DNA of 64,000 bases from Budvicia diplopodorum (GTDB lineage Bacteria > Pseudomonadota > Gammaproteobacteria > Enterobacterales > Enterobacteriaceae). Each line of letters starts with the position of its first letter. Within the stretch, counting starts at the first letter, position 1. Below are positions 9,215 through 17,612 of the stretch, one piece after another. The position numbers and the translations under genes are program-made. A model generated the notes under the pieces. That model made no database searches. It was not told the DNA's origin and was given only the letters and a program-made list of their open reading frames with translations. The stretch is taken from the NCBI RefSeq assembly GCF_009800925.1, contig NZ_WOYF01000004.1, positions 1-64,000 of the forward strand, read 5' to 3'.

Positions 9215-9252
9215 AAAAAAGCCATGAGGCGTTAAAACCTCATGGCTTTTTT
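9215..9252. terminator. Bidirectional terminator between yecF and alx
   Basis: A perfect 15-bp inverted repeat (9215-9229 with 9238-9252, AAAAAAGCCATGAGG/CCTCATGGCTTTTTT) ends in T-runs on both strands between convergent genes. Confidence 0.9.
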
Positions 9253-9273
9253 ACTGGGTAAGTACGGTAAAAA

Positions 9274-10242
9274 TCACGCCTTCCCGGCCTTCTTGTCCGC
9301 CTGATGGTTAACCCAGAGATTAATCCCCAGCGTAATGGCTAAAATGCTGCCCACCGTACCCAGTGAGATAGCCACCGGAATATGATAGAAATCGACAATC
9401 AGCATTTTAATACCAATGAAGATCAGGATCACCGCCAGACCATATTTGAGCAGGGAGAAACGATCGGCCACGTTGACCAGTAAGAAATACATCGCCCTGA
9501 GCCCTAAAATAGCAAACAGGTTAGAGGTCAGAACGATAAATGGATCGGTAGTAACGGCAAAGATGGCGGGAATACTGTCAACGGCAAAAATCACATCGCT
9601 GACTTCGACCAGTATCAATACTAAAAACAGCGGAGTCGCGAACAACAGACCATTCTGGCGAACGAAAAAGCGCTCACCGTCCATACGGTCCGTGATACGA
9701 ATATGACCACGGATCCACTTAATAAGCGGCCTATCGCCGATGTCGCGCTCATCATCCTTGACCAACGCCATTTTCAGACCGGTAAAGAGTAAGAATGCGC
9801 CGAACACGTACAATACCCACTCAAACTCAACAATCAGCCAACTACCGCCGAAAATCATCAACGCACGCAGAACAACTGCGCCTAATACGCCATAAACCAA
9901 AACCCGACGCTGCAGGACGACCGGCACAGAGAAATAGCTAAACAGCATCAGCCAGACAAACACATTGTCTACAGCCAACGCTTTTTCGATCAAATAGCCG
10001 GTAAGGAAGGCCAAGGCCTGAGCGTCTGCAACCTCTGATCCAACGCTACCGTTGAGATACCACCATAGGCCTAAGTTAAACAATAGAGATAGGCTAATCC
10101 ACACGGCCGACCAAACGGCCGCCTGACGAAATGACATTGCCCCGCCCTGCTTTTTTCCCTGACCAAGCAGATCGATAAGCAGCATAACAACAACGATAAC
10201 GGCAAAACTGCCCCATAGTAGGGGATTACCGATGGAATTCAT
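9274..10242 (-). CDS. alx: TerC-family membrane protein Alx
   Basis: The 322-residue integral membrane protein has about nine hydrophobic segments. The family motifs [12 protein letters not shown] (about residues 87-98) and [17 protein letters not shown] place conserved acidic residues inside membrane helices, as in TerC/Alx proteins linked to Mn2+ export and alkaline pH. Length equals E. coli Alx (about 321). GGAGACCTCCG gives a good ribosome-binding site. The leader carries a terminator-like hairpin. The rival name TerC is possible, but size and sequence favour Alx. Confidence 0.9.
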   Translation of the reverse strand: MNSIGNPLLWGSFAVIVVVMLLIDLLGQGKKQGGAMSFRQAAVWSAVWISLSLLFNLGLWWYLNGSVGSEVADAQALAFLTGYLIEKALAVDNVFVWLMLFSYFSVPVVLQRRVLVYGVLGAVVLRALMIFGGSWLIVEFEWVLYVFGAFLLFTGLKMALVKDDERDIGDRPLIKWIRGHIRITDRMDGERFFVRQNGLLFATPLFLVLILVEVSDVIFAVDSIPAIFAVTTDPFIVLTSNLFAILGLRAMYFLLVNVADRFSLLKYGLAVILIFIGIKMLIVDFYHIPVAISLGTVGSILAITLGINLWVNHQADKKAGKA

Positions 10243-10430
10243 TCGGAGGTCTCCTTTGGCTTTTGCTACTATCGCTACGCCAGCAAAAGTAGCTTAACTA
10301 CCTGCTAAGCATAGTTCGGTCAGCCAAAAACCTAATCTTCAGACATAAAAAAAGGCCGCCATAGAAAGATGCGACCACTAATTTAGTTGGCTGTAAGTGT
10401 GGTCCGCAAATAAAACGCAGGAATATTACT
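10243..10430 (-). promoter_or_regulatory. Long alx 5' leader, candidate Mn2+/pH-responsive element (yybP-ykoY type)
   Basis: About 190 bases of leader precede alx, and an intrinsic-terminator-like hairpin lies inside it (10347-10376). In E. coli the alx leader is a yybP-ykoY riboswitch responding to Mn2+ and alkaline pH (also known as SraF/PRE). The position and hairpin fit that architecture. I could not recognise the conserved GGGGAGUAG-like core with certainty, so the class rests on homology of the downstream gene. Confidence 0.5.
10347..10376 (-). terminator. Attenuator-like hairpin in the alx leader
   Basis: On the minus strand GGTCGC (10376-10371) pairs with GCGGCC (10359-10354, one G-U pair) across an 11-base loop and is followed by seven T residues (10353-10347). 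It lies about 105 bases before the alx start and well downstream of the dps terminator, so it is best read as premature termination control of alx. Confidence 0.6.
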
Positions 10431-10527
10431 AATACAAATAGCGCAGGATTCAAAATTAATAAATATCATTTTAATTAGCATTTGATTCATTTCGTGAAGA
10501 ATAATAACGCTAATTATCATTGCTAAT

Positions 10528-10562
10528 AAAAAAGCCCCCCGATATTGCTACCGGAGGGCTTT
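10528..10562 (-). terminator. dps terminator
   Basis: On the minus strand AAAGCCCTCCGG pairs with CGGGGGGCTTT across a short loop and is followed by a T-run (A-run 10528-10533 on the plus strand). It starts about 22 bases after the dps stop codon. Confidence 0.85.
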
Positions 10563-10584
10563 GATTCTATTTTAAAAATAAATA

Positions 10585-11088
10585 TCAGGCTAACTGGGCT
10601 TCAATAAACCATAAGAATTTATCTAGGTCACGGGACGCGGCGGTAAACATGTCTGCAACGTCGTCATCTTCTGCTTCAACGATAGCTTTACGCAACTCGT
10701 TAGCCACTACCGCATAGCGATCGGCCAGAGCGACTAAATGATCCTGAACGCTGTATATATCGGTTGGATAAGCCTTCAGTGTGGTCGTCACTGCAACAGC
10801 CTGTAGCGTACCCATTGCGGTACCGCCAAACTGAACAACGCGTTCTGCAAAAGTATCCTGATGGATTAACAGTGCGGTACGGAAGCCATCGATCATTTCA
10901 TGTACGCTGATAAAATTGGTGCCCTTCATATTCCAGTGGGCTTGCTTGGTAATCAACGCTAAATCGGCAAACTGAGCTACCATATAATTCAGCGCTTTAA
11001 TGGAAGAAAGCTTTACGCTTTCATCTACATCATTACGGGTAAATGCTAATTTAGACTGTTTGCTTTTTAATGATTTAACTGTACTCAT
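10585..11088 (-). CDS. dps: DNA-binding ferritin-like protein Dps
   Basis: The 167-residue protein has the length of E. coli Dps. The ferroxidase region is seen as [23 protein letters not shown] (broken in the family by His and Asp/Glu iron ligands), and the C-terminal [16 protein letters not shown] is conserved. It forms dodecamers that bind DNA and oxidise Fe2+ with H2O2, protecting the stationary-phase nucleoid. The N-terminal tail is Lys-rich, as needed for DNA binding. I chose the ATG at 11088 (MSTVK) because AGGAC stands eight bases upstream; the ATG five codons earlier has no ribosome-binding site. Confidence 0.96.
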   Translation of the reverse strand: MSTVKSLKSKQSKLAFTRNDVDESVKLSSIKALNYMVAQFADLALITKQAHWNMKGTNFISVHEMIDGFRTALLIHQDTFAERVVQFGGTAMGTLQAVAVTTTLKAYPTDIYSVQDHLVALADRYAVVANELRKAIVEAEDDDVADMFTAASRDLDKFLWFIEAQLA

Positions 11089-11140
11089 TGTGTATGTCCT
11101 CATTGCTATTTAGCGTTAACGCCATTCTTTGACTGCATTG

Positions 11141-11149
11141 AGTATAGCA
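11141..11149 (-). promoter_or_regulatory. dps promoter -10 element, sigma-S type
   Basis: On the minus strand TGCTATACT combines an extended -10 TG with C immediately before TATACT, the pattern favoured by sigma-S. It predicts a leader of about 45 nt, similar to the known dps promoter of E. coli. The next 250 bases upstream are very AT-rich and contain no gene, which suits Fis/H-NS/IHF binding. Confidence 0.6.
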
Positions 11150-11405
11150 GTCTGAAATTATATTGCAGATAGTAAAAACCTATCATAAACATAGGCTATT
11201 ACAACTATTAGTAATTAATTATTTTCCGATATTAAATATAGAGGAAGCCTGACCTTAAATAATATTTAACTAATCATTAAAATTATATTTAGCAACGCTA
11301 AATATAAATAACAATCATTTATAATATTATCAATTCTGTCCGACAGCTATGACAGCTGCCCATTACTTGCTATCAAAATAGAAAAAGCCAATAGGCCTAA
11401 CGATT
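11150..11405. other. AT-rich intergenic region upstream of dps
   Basis: No gene is seen. The segment is markedly AT-rich (TTAAATAATATTTAAC-like runs at 11250-11320) between the dps promoter and the lysS terminator. A CAGCTATGACAGCTG stretch at 11344-11358 forms an imperfect palindrome of unknown meaning. Confidence 0.4.
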
Positions 11406-11407
11406 AA

Positions 11408-11442
11408 AAAAAGGGGCGGTGATTTTATCACTGCCCCTTTTT
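11408..11442. terminator. lysS terminator
   Basis: GGGGC-x-GTGAT pairs with ATCAC-x-GCCCC, flanked by A7 and T5 runs. It lies directly after the lysS stop codon on the minus strand, where the A-run becomes the T-tract. Confidence 0.88.
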
Positions 11443-11458
11443 ATATCTCAGCAACGAC

Positions 11459-12982
11459 CTATTTAACCGGGCGCATCGCCGGGAACAGGATCACATCGCG
11501 GATAGTATGGCTGTTAGTAAACAGCATCACCATGCGGTCAATACCAATGCCCAAACCGGCAGTCGGCGGTAAACCGTGTTCCAGAGCGGTAATGTAATCT
11601 TCGTCATAGAACATCGCTTCATCATCACCGGCCTCTTTCTGATTCACCTGTTCATTAAAGCGCTCAGCCTGATCTTCAGCATCATTCAGCTCAGAGAAGC
11701 CGTTGCCAATTTCGCGCCCGCCAATAAAGAACTCAAAGCGGTCGGTGATAAACGGATTATCATCATTACGGCGAGCCAGCGGTGAAACCTCTGCCGGATA
11801 TTCAGTAATAAAGGTTGGCTGAATCAAGTGGCTCTCAGCGGTCTCTTCAAAAATTTCGCACTGAATACGGCCTAAGCCCCAGCTCTTCTCGATTTTAATA
11901 CCAATCGACTGGGCAATCGCTTTCGCCTTATCCATATCGTCTAAATCCGCAACGTTAGTTTCCGGGCGGTAGTGACAGATAGCTTCTTTCATGGTCATTT
12001 TGGTAAAAGGCTTACCAAAATCAAAGGTCTGCTCACCGTATACCACGGTCGATGAACCCAGAACGTCTTGAGTCAGGGTACGGAACAGATCTTCTGTCAG
12101 CGCGATCAGATCTCTATAGTCGGCATAGGCCATATAAAGTTCGATCATGGTAAATTCAGGATTGTGACGCGGAGAAACGCCTTCGTTACGAAAGTTACGG
12201 TTAATCTCAAATACGCGCTCAAAACCGCCAACAACCAAACGCTTTAAATAAAGCTCTGGAGCAATACGCAGATACATATCAATATCTAACGCATTATGAT
12301 GAGTTACAAACGGACGAGCCGCAGCGCCGCCGGGAATGACCTGCATCATCGGCGTTTCGACTTCCATAAAGTCACGCTGATCCATAAAGTTACGAATAGC
12401 GGCCATAATTTTAGAACGGATAACAAACGTACGGCGAGAGTCATCGTTGGTGATCAGATCTAAATAACGCTGGCGATAGCGGGTTTCCTGATCGGCTAGG
12501 CCGTGGAATTTATCCGGCAGCGGGCGCATGGCTTTGGTTAATAGACGAACTTCATGACAGTGAACCGATAATTCACCGGTTTTAGTCTTAAACAGGCGAC
12601 CGCGGGCAGAGATGATGTCGCCGAGATCCCATTTTTTAAACTGCTCGTTATAAGCGTCTTGCGGTAAATCATCACGGGAAACGTAAATCTGGATGCGGCC
12701 ACCAACGTCTTGCAGCGTGGCAAATGAGGCCTTACCCATAATACGACGGGTCATCATCCGACCGGCGATCGCAACTTCAAGCCCTAAAGCCTCAAGCTCT
12801 TCGTTATCTTTCTCACCGTACTGACCGTGCAGTTTGTCAGAGGTGACATCCCGACGAAAATCGTTCGGGAAAGGATTACCTTGCTCACGCAGCGCGACTA
12901 ATTTTTCACGACGAGCCTGTAGCTCATTGTTCAACTCCGCTGCCGATTCAATTAAATCATGTTCTTTCGGTTGCTCAGACAT
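11459..12982 (-). CDS. lysS: Lysyl-tRNA synthetase, class II
   Basis: The 507-residue enzyme charges tRNA-Lys. The N-terminal OB-fold anticodon-binding domain (about residues 65-170) is followed by the class II core: motif 2 is seen as [25 protein letters not shown], and motif 3 as [19 protein letters not shown]. Length matches E. coli LysS (505). It follows prfB by 16 bases with AAGGG as ribosome-binding site, so the two form an operon, as in E. coli. The nearby lysS-type terminator ends the unit. Confidence 0.97.
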   Translation of the reverse strand: MSEQPKEHDLIESAAELNNELQARREKLVALREQGNPFPNDFRRDVTSDKLHGQYGEKDNEELEALGLEVAIAGRMMTRRIMGKASFATLQDVGGRIQIYVSRDDLPQDAYNEQFKKWDLGDIISARGRLFKTKTGELSVHCHEVRLLTKAMRPLPDKFHGLADQETRYRQRYLDLITNDDSRRTFVIRSKIMAAIRNFMDQRDFMEVETPMMQVIPGGAAARPFVTHHNALDIDMYLRIAPELYLKRLVVGGFERVFEINRNFRNEGVSPRHNPEFTMIELYMAYADYRDLIALTEDLFRTLTQDVLGSSTVVYGEQTFDFGKPFTKMTMKEAICHYRPETNVADLDDMDKAKAIAQSIGIKIEKSWGLGRIQCEIFEETAESHLIQPTFITEYPAEVSPLARRNDDNPFITDRFEFFIGGREIGNGFSELNDAEDQAERFNEQVNQKEAGDDEAMFYDEDYITALEHGLPPTAGLGIGIDRMVMLFTNSHTIRDVILFPAMRPVK

Positions 12983-12998
12983 TTCTGCTTTACCCTTT

Positions 12999-14097
12999 TT
13001 ATAGCCCAGCTTTTAAGCTTGCTTCAATAAATTTATCCAGATCGCCGTCTAATACGGCCTGAGTATTCCGGGTTTCAACGCCGGTACGTAAATCTTTAAT
13101 CCGAGAGTCATCCAGTACGTAAGAGCGAATCTGACTGCCCCAGCCGATGTCAGACTTGTTGTCTTCCAATACCTGTTTATCAGCATTTTTCTTTTGCATC
13201 TCATACTCATACAGCTTGGCTTTCAGCTGCCGCATGGCCTGATCTTTATTTTTATGCTGAGAGCGATCGTTCTGGCACTGAACGACAATATTGGTTGGCA
13301 TATGGGTAATACGCACGGCGGATTCAGTTTTATTAACGTGCTGCCCACCCGCACCGGAAGCGCGGTAAACGTCAATGCGCAGGTCTGCCGGATTGATATC
13401 AATATCAATATCCTCATCCACTTCAGGATAAACAAAGGCAGAGCTAAATGACGTGTGGCGACGGCCACCTGAATCAAACGGGCTTTTACGCACCAGACGA
13501 TGAACGCCGGTTTCGGTACGTAACCAGCCAAACGCGTAATCGCCCATCACTTTGATGGTGGCGGACTTAGTACCGGCTACATCACCGTCAGATTCTTCAA
13601 TCATCTCGGTTTTGAAGCCTTTATCTTCCGCCCAGCGCAGATACATACGAACTAACATGCTGGCCCAATCCTGAGCTTCAGTTCCGCCCGAACCCGCCTG
13701 GATATCAATATAGCAATCTGCGCTATCGTACTCGCCGGAGAACATACGACGGAATTCCAGCTGAGCCAGCTTGGCTTCAAGCCCTTTCAGCTCTTCAACG
13801 GTTTCATTGAAGGTGTCTTCGTCTTCTTCTTCGACGGCAAGCTCAAGCAGACCGGAAACGTCGTCTAAACCTTGTTCCATCTGATCGATAGTTTCTACAA
13901 TGGCTTCAAGGGAAGAACGTTCTTTACCAAGGGCCTGAGCGCGCTCTGGCTCATTCCAGACATCAGGCTGTTCAAGCTCGGCGTTTACTTCTTCTAAGCG
14001 TTCTTTCTTGGCATCATAGTCAAAGATACCCCCTCAGAACCGCAGTCCGTTCAGACAGGTCCTGAATCTGGTTTTTTACCGGATTTATTTCAAACAT
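12999..14097 (-). CDS. prfB: Peptide chain release factor 2, with programmed +1 frameshift
   Basis: RF2 recognises UAA and UGA and releases the nascent chain. The gene starts at the ATG at 14097 (MFEINPVKN), runs 25 codons to an in-frame TGA at 14020-14022, and continues in the +1 frame from GAC to the stop at 12999, giving 365 residues as in E. coli. The GGQ catalytic motif ([16 protein letters not shown]) and the SPF tripeptide (RKSPFDSGG) for stop-codon recognition are present. An uninterrupted frame alone would start wrongly at 13880 with 293 residues. lysS follows 16 bases downstream. Confidence 0.97.
14019..14034 (-). promoter_or_regulatory. prfB autoregulatory frameshift site
   Basis: AGGGGGTATCTTTGAC is the classic site: an internal Shine-Dalgarno-like AGGGGG three bases upstream of CTT TGA C. 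Low RF2 lets the ribosome slip from CUU to UUU and read GAC in the +1 frame. The element is identical to the E. coli one as I know it. Confidence 0.95.
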
Positions 14098-14431
14098 GAT
14101 TTCGCGTTTACCGTTACGTCGTTATAGGTTGACAAAATTTAGTCACAGGCCGGTGATTCTAGCGGATCCGGCCCGCAGAATATAGCGTGTTGATGCGGTT
14201 TTTGCGTTCATATTGGCCGTTATAGGTAAGATTTATACAAATAGCTAAACGCGATAACAACGGGCGCAATAAAAGAGGAATTAATTATTGAGATAGCTAC
14301 AGACATTGAGGATAATTAGATGCGAGTATATTTGTATAGAACTTAAGCGTTGATATCTTGGTCTGTAAGCAATAAATAAAAAAGGCGTTATCACGATTTT
14401 AATGAATATTTAAATTTACTATGGACTGGTA
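14098..14431. other. Intergenic region between divergent prfB and the GT9 gene
   Basis: No gene is seen in these 334 bases. In E. coli recJ directly precedes prfB here; this segment and the following 3.1 kb replace that junction. The part from 14220 is AT-rich and probably holds the promoter of the glycosyltransferase gene. Confidence 0.4.
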
Positions 14432-15478
14432 ATGAACTCAGAAAACATAAAAAAAATTGCAGTCATAAGAAGGAATGGATTCGGTGATTTTATCTGTACC
14501 GTCCCTCTGATTAAGCATCTCGAAAATTGTTATCCAAACGCAGAGATAACGCTGTTTGTTGATAAACGTAACCATTCCCTTGTACCGTTCTTCTTTCGCC
14601 ATATGAAAACGGTCGTTATTGACGGAGGGAATAAGTATCTGGCGCTGATTAAAACTGCATTAAAATACCGTTCAGAAAATTTTGATATGGTTATTTCTGT
14701 CAAAACATCACCAATGAAACTCAATAATCTGTTTTTAGCGTTACTAGGTGGCAGGCATAGGTTTGCTATTGTCGATGAAAAAAGCTGGCACTCTCGATTT
14801 ATTAATCAGCCAAGACCTCAAGAACAATTTAAGCAAGGGCATCAGGCGCTTAATTGTTTAAGAATACTTAACCCTGAAATTAAATCTCTACCTTCCGATC
14901 TTTATCCAAAAATTCAACTTGATAAACACACGAATGAAAAGCTGACGCAGTCATCGCCTTATCTGTTCTTATCCGTATCCAATAATAGAGCAGCCTGTTC
15001 GCTTGCGGTCTCTACGCTGGCTAGCTTAGCCAACGGTGTTTATAAAAACGTTCCATTTAGCGTTATTATCTCCTACCTCGGCCAAGATAAGAATCGAGCA
15101 ATAGAGTTACATCAGTCTCTTGATATGGACTCCCATATCTATGAGACGCCTGACTTAAATAGCTTTTTATCATTACTCAACAGTGCAGATGTCGTACTGG
15201 TCGGAGATGGGGGAACGTGTCACTTTGCTGCCTGCTTAAACAAAAAGCTCATTGCTCTTTATGCAGTTACAATACTTGAACGCTGGGGCCCTCTGTCAGA
15301 TAGCGCGGTCTGTTTATCCGATCCTACAAACGTGAATAACATTCCAATGGAAGAGATAGCAAAAGCCGTAGAACACTTTATTCGGCTATCCCATGCAGAA
15401 ATGCAATATGTATCAGACAATTCCAAAACGGTTAACAATAATACGATTCCTCATCAGGAGTTAGCTTCGCCCCCTTAA
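14432..15478 (+). CDS. Glycosyltransferase family 9 (heptosyltransferase-like)
   Basis: The 348-residue protein starts with the GT9 hallmark KKIAVIRRNGFGDFICTVPLIKHL and has the C-terminal nucleotide-binding region SADVVLVGDGGTCHFAACLNKKLIALY, matching ADP-heptose:LPS heptosyltransferases (WaaC/WaaF/WaaQ fold). It is cytoplasmic and should add a sugar to a lipid or LPS core acceptor. The acceptor is unknown. Codon use is AT-richer than neighbours, a sign of transfer. It is 35 bases upstream of an LtaS-like gene, so both probably modify the cell envelope. The last 40 residues are Asn/Thr-rich and not part of the fold. Confidence 0.8.
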   Translation: MNSENIKKIAVIRRNGFGDFICTVPLIKHLENCYPNAEITLFVDKRNHSLVPFFFRHMKTVVIDGGNKYLALIKTALKYRSENFDMVISVKTSPMKLNNLFLALLGGRHRFAIVDEKSWHSRFINQPRPQEQFKQGHQALNCLRILNPEIKSLPSDLYPKIQLDKHTNEKLTQSSPYLFLSVSNNRAACSLAVSTLASLANGVYKNVPFSVIISYLGQDKNRAIELHQSLDMDSHIYETPDLNSFLSLLNSADVVLVGDGGTCHFAACLNKKLIALYAVTILERWGPLSDSAVCLSDPTNVNNIPMEEIAKAVEHFIRLSHAEMQYVSDNSKTVNNNTIPHQELASPP

Positions 15479-15513
15479 TATTAGGCGTTTTCGCTTTATT
15501 GAAAGAAGGCATT

Positions 15514-17529
15514 ATGTGGTTTTATCGGTTTAAACAAGCGTTTGTAGCCCTGTTACTCCCATGGGTTCTGGCCGTCGTAACGCAAATGGCAGGAAGAATA
15601 TATCTCCTTTGCGATAATGGCAGCGTAGAGTCGCTGGCTGGCTTATTGACCGATGTAAAACGCATGTTTTGGGTTGGCGGGCTGTTCGATATTCGAATTG
15701 CCAGCCTGCTGTTTGCTCCCTGCTTGCTGATTGCCGGCCTGCTAGCCTTTAATAGCAACAACTTCACGCTTTGGCAGCGCTTTTGGCCTTGGCTGGCAAC
15801 CGTTTTAAGTACCGTCGTTACCGCGCTAACCGTGGGGAATATTTTTTATTACGCGACCTATGAGCGGGCGATCGACATTTTTGTTTTTAGTCTGGTAGAA
15901 GATGACACCGTCGCCGTACTGAAAACCATGTGGAGTGACTATCCGATCATCCGCGGTGTGCTTTGCCTGCTGCTGTTCACTACCGCCGCATTCTGGATTT
16001 ATCGCCGTTGGCAGCACAGGCTAAATGCTAAAATCGAGCGACGCAGTCGCATAACGGTTTCTGCAATTTCAACGCTGGTGATTCTGACAATGTGCTTTAT
16101 TGGCATGCGCGGCTCGCTAGGCACCTTTCCACTCAGGCAGTCAGATTCACAAATTTCAGAAGTTAAAATGCTGAACATGCTGACGCCTAATGGCCCAATG
16201 GCGCTGTCATGGGCGTTTAAAGCCCATCAGGAATACAGCAATTTCCCGCCAGCCACTGACAAACAGGGTACCCAGCTACTCAGCCAGTTTTTTGCTAAAC
16301 CAACGCCCGCCGGTCTTGAACCCTTTATAGCTAAAACCCAAACCAATCCGGTTGCCAAACAGTCACCGCCTAACGTTGTTTTTGCCGTAATGGAAAGTAT
16401 GGGTTATTACCTTGAAAGATATGACCGGCCGGATCGCGATCTCTTCGGAGCCCTAAAGCCGCACTGGCAAACAGACTGGCGCTTTGCGCGTTTTATCTCG
16501 GAAGGGGATGGAACCATTGATAGCCTGAGCCGTTTTTTTGTCCGCAGTCCGAACAATAACATCACTCAGTCCAGCGCTCAGAGCCTAGATTTTGCCAGCA
16601 ATATGTTTAAACCCTATCTGGCTAATGGCTATAAAATTATTTTTGTCACGTCCGGTAACGGCTCTTGGCGTAACCTCAATCAGTTCTTACCCCACTTGGG
16701 TATCAGCGAGTTTGTTGAACAAAACGGATTAAAAAAACGCTATCCGGAAGCCAAACTGGGCACGTGGGGCGTACCGGATGAGTTTATGTTCCGCTATATC
16801 GAAGAGCGATTAGCGCAGGCAGAAAAAGACGGTGAACACGTGCTGATCGTGTCAATGTCGACAACCCATCACCCTCCGTATAAAACGCCGGATAGCTATG
16901 TGAAAACCGATATCAAACTGTCTGACGCAGAAAAGCAGGGGCTGAGTAACCTTGCCAGCGGTAAAAAGCTTGAAGAGATATTCCATACCCTGCGCTATGC
17001 CAACGATCGGTTAGGCCAATTCATCAGTTGGGTGAAATCCCGCCCGGTAGGTGAACGCACCATTATTGCCGTAACCGGCGACCATAACATTCGCGGCATT
17101 GGCTATCCGGATGCAGCAGAGCTGGCGCTTAGCCACGCGGTGCCTTTTTACCTTTACGTTCCAGCCGCTTACCGTCAAAACAGCCACTTTGATGCAGCCC
17201 GGGTTGGTAGCCATAAAGATATCTGGCCAACGCTGTATCAACTTAGCCTGTCGGAAACGCCATATTACCGAACCGGCTGCGATTTACTGGCCGAAGTGCC
17301 TGACGCGAACTGGTGTCAGGGCTATAACCCTGACGTGGTGATTACTCAGCGCGGAGGTTATACCTTAGTCGGGAAAGGCGAATTCCGCCCTTGGGCAGAT
17401 AAAGAAGGATTGTTACTGGCAGCACCTCAGCCAATGGATGCAGAACAGGCGCAGACCTTTAAGCGCTGGCAGTCATTTACTGATTTACTGTCATGGCAGC
17501 TAAATCGACAGGTTCAGGAACTAAAATAA
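15514..17529 (+). CDS. LtaS-like membrane phosphoglycerol/phosphoethanolamine transferase (sulfatase fold)
   Basis: The 671-residue protein has about five N-terminal hydrophobic segments (to about residue 200) and a periplasmic sulfatase-fold domain. Catalytic features are NVVFAVMESMG (first metal ligand Glu), a Thr in EGDGTIDSLSR that fits the nucleophile, MSTTHHPPYKTP, and GDHNIRG near the end. These fit lipoteichoic-acid-synthase-family enzymes, which in Gram-negatives move phosphoglycerol or phosphoethanolamine onto glycans or lipids. I chose the ATG at 15514 because AGAAGG precedes it; a TTG five codons earlier is also open. Its partner is the GT9 gene upstream. Exact substrate unknown. 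Confidence 0.8.
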   Translation: MWFYRFKQAFVALLLPWVLAVVTQMAGRIYLLCDNGSVESLAGLLTDVKRMFWVGGLFDIRIASLLFAPCLLIAGLLAFNSNNFTLWQRFWPWLATVLSTVVTALTVGNIFYYATYERAIDIFVFSLVEDDTVAVLKTMWSDYPIIRGVLCLLLFTTAAFWIYRRWQHRLNAKIERRSRITVSAISTLVILTMCFIGMRGSLGTFPLRQSDSQISEVKMLNMLTPNGPMALSWAFKAHQEYSNFPPATDKQGTQLLSQFFAKPTPAGLEPFIAKTQTNPVAKQSPPNVVFAVMESMGYYLERYDRPDRDLFGALKPHWQTDWRFARFISEGDGTIDSLSRFFVRSPNNNITQSSAQSLDFASNMFKPYLANGYKIIFVTSGNGSWRNLNQFLPHLGISEFVEQNGLKKRYPEAKLGTWGVPDEFMFRYIEERLAQAEKDGEHVLIVSMSTTHHPPYKTPDSYVKTDIKLSDAEKQGLSNLASGKKLEEIFHTLRYANDRLGQFISWVKSRPVGERTIIAVTGDHNIRGIGYPDAAELALSHAVPFYLYVPAAYRQNSHFDAARVGSHKDIWPTLYQLSLSETPYYRTGCDLLAEVPDANWCQGYNPDVVITQRGGYTLVGKGEFRPWADKEGLLLAAPQPMDAEQAQTFKRWQSFTDLLSWQLNRQVQELK

Positions 17530-17546
17530 TCGACCTGCGAGATCGC

Positions 17547-17592
17547 GATGATAATGGTTTTGGCACGCACTGGCCGCTAAGCCATTATCATC
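17547..17592. repeat. Inverted repeat between convergent LtaS-like gene and recJ
   Basis: GATGATAATGG (17547-17557) is perfectly inverted as CCATTATCATC (17582-17592) with a 24-base spacer. No T-tract is present, so it is a possible weak terminator or mRNA 3' end structure. Confidence 0.4.
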
Positions 17593-17612
17593 ACCGGGTC
17601 AGCTACCAACGG

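Noticed and set aside
12999..13880. RF2 as a 293-residue protein starting at 13880.
   Set aside because: It ignores the upstream 25 codons and the conserved +1 frameshift site; the true start is 14097.
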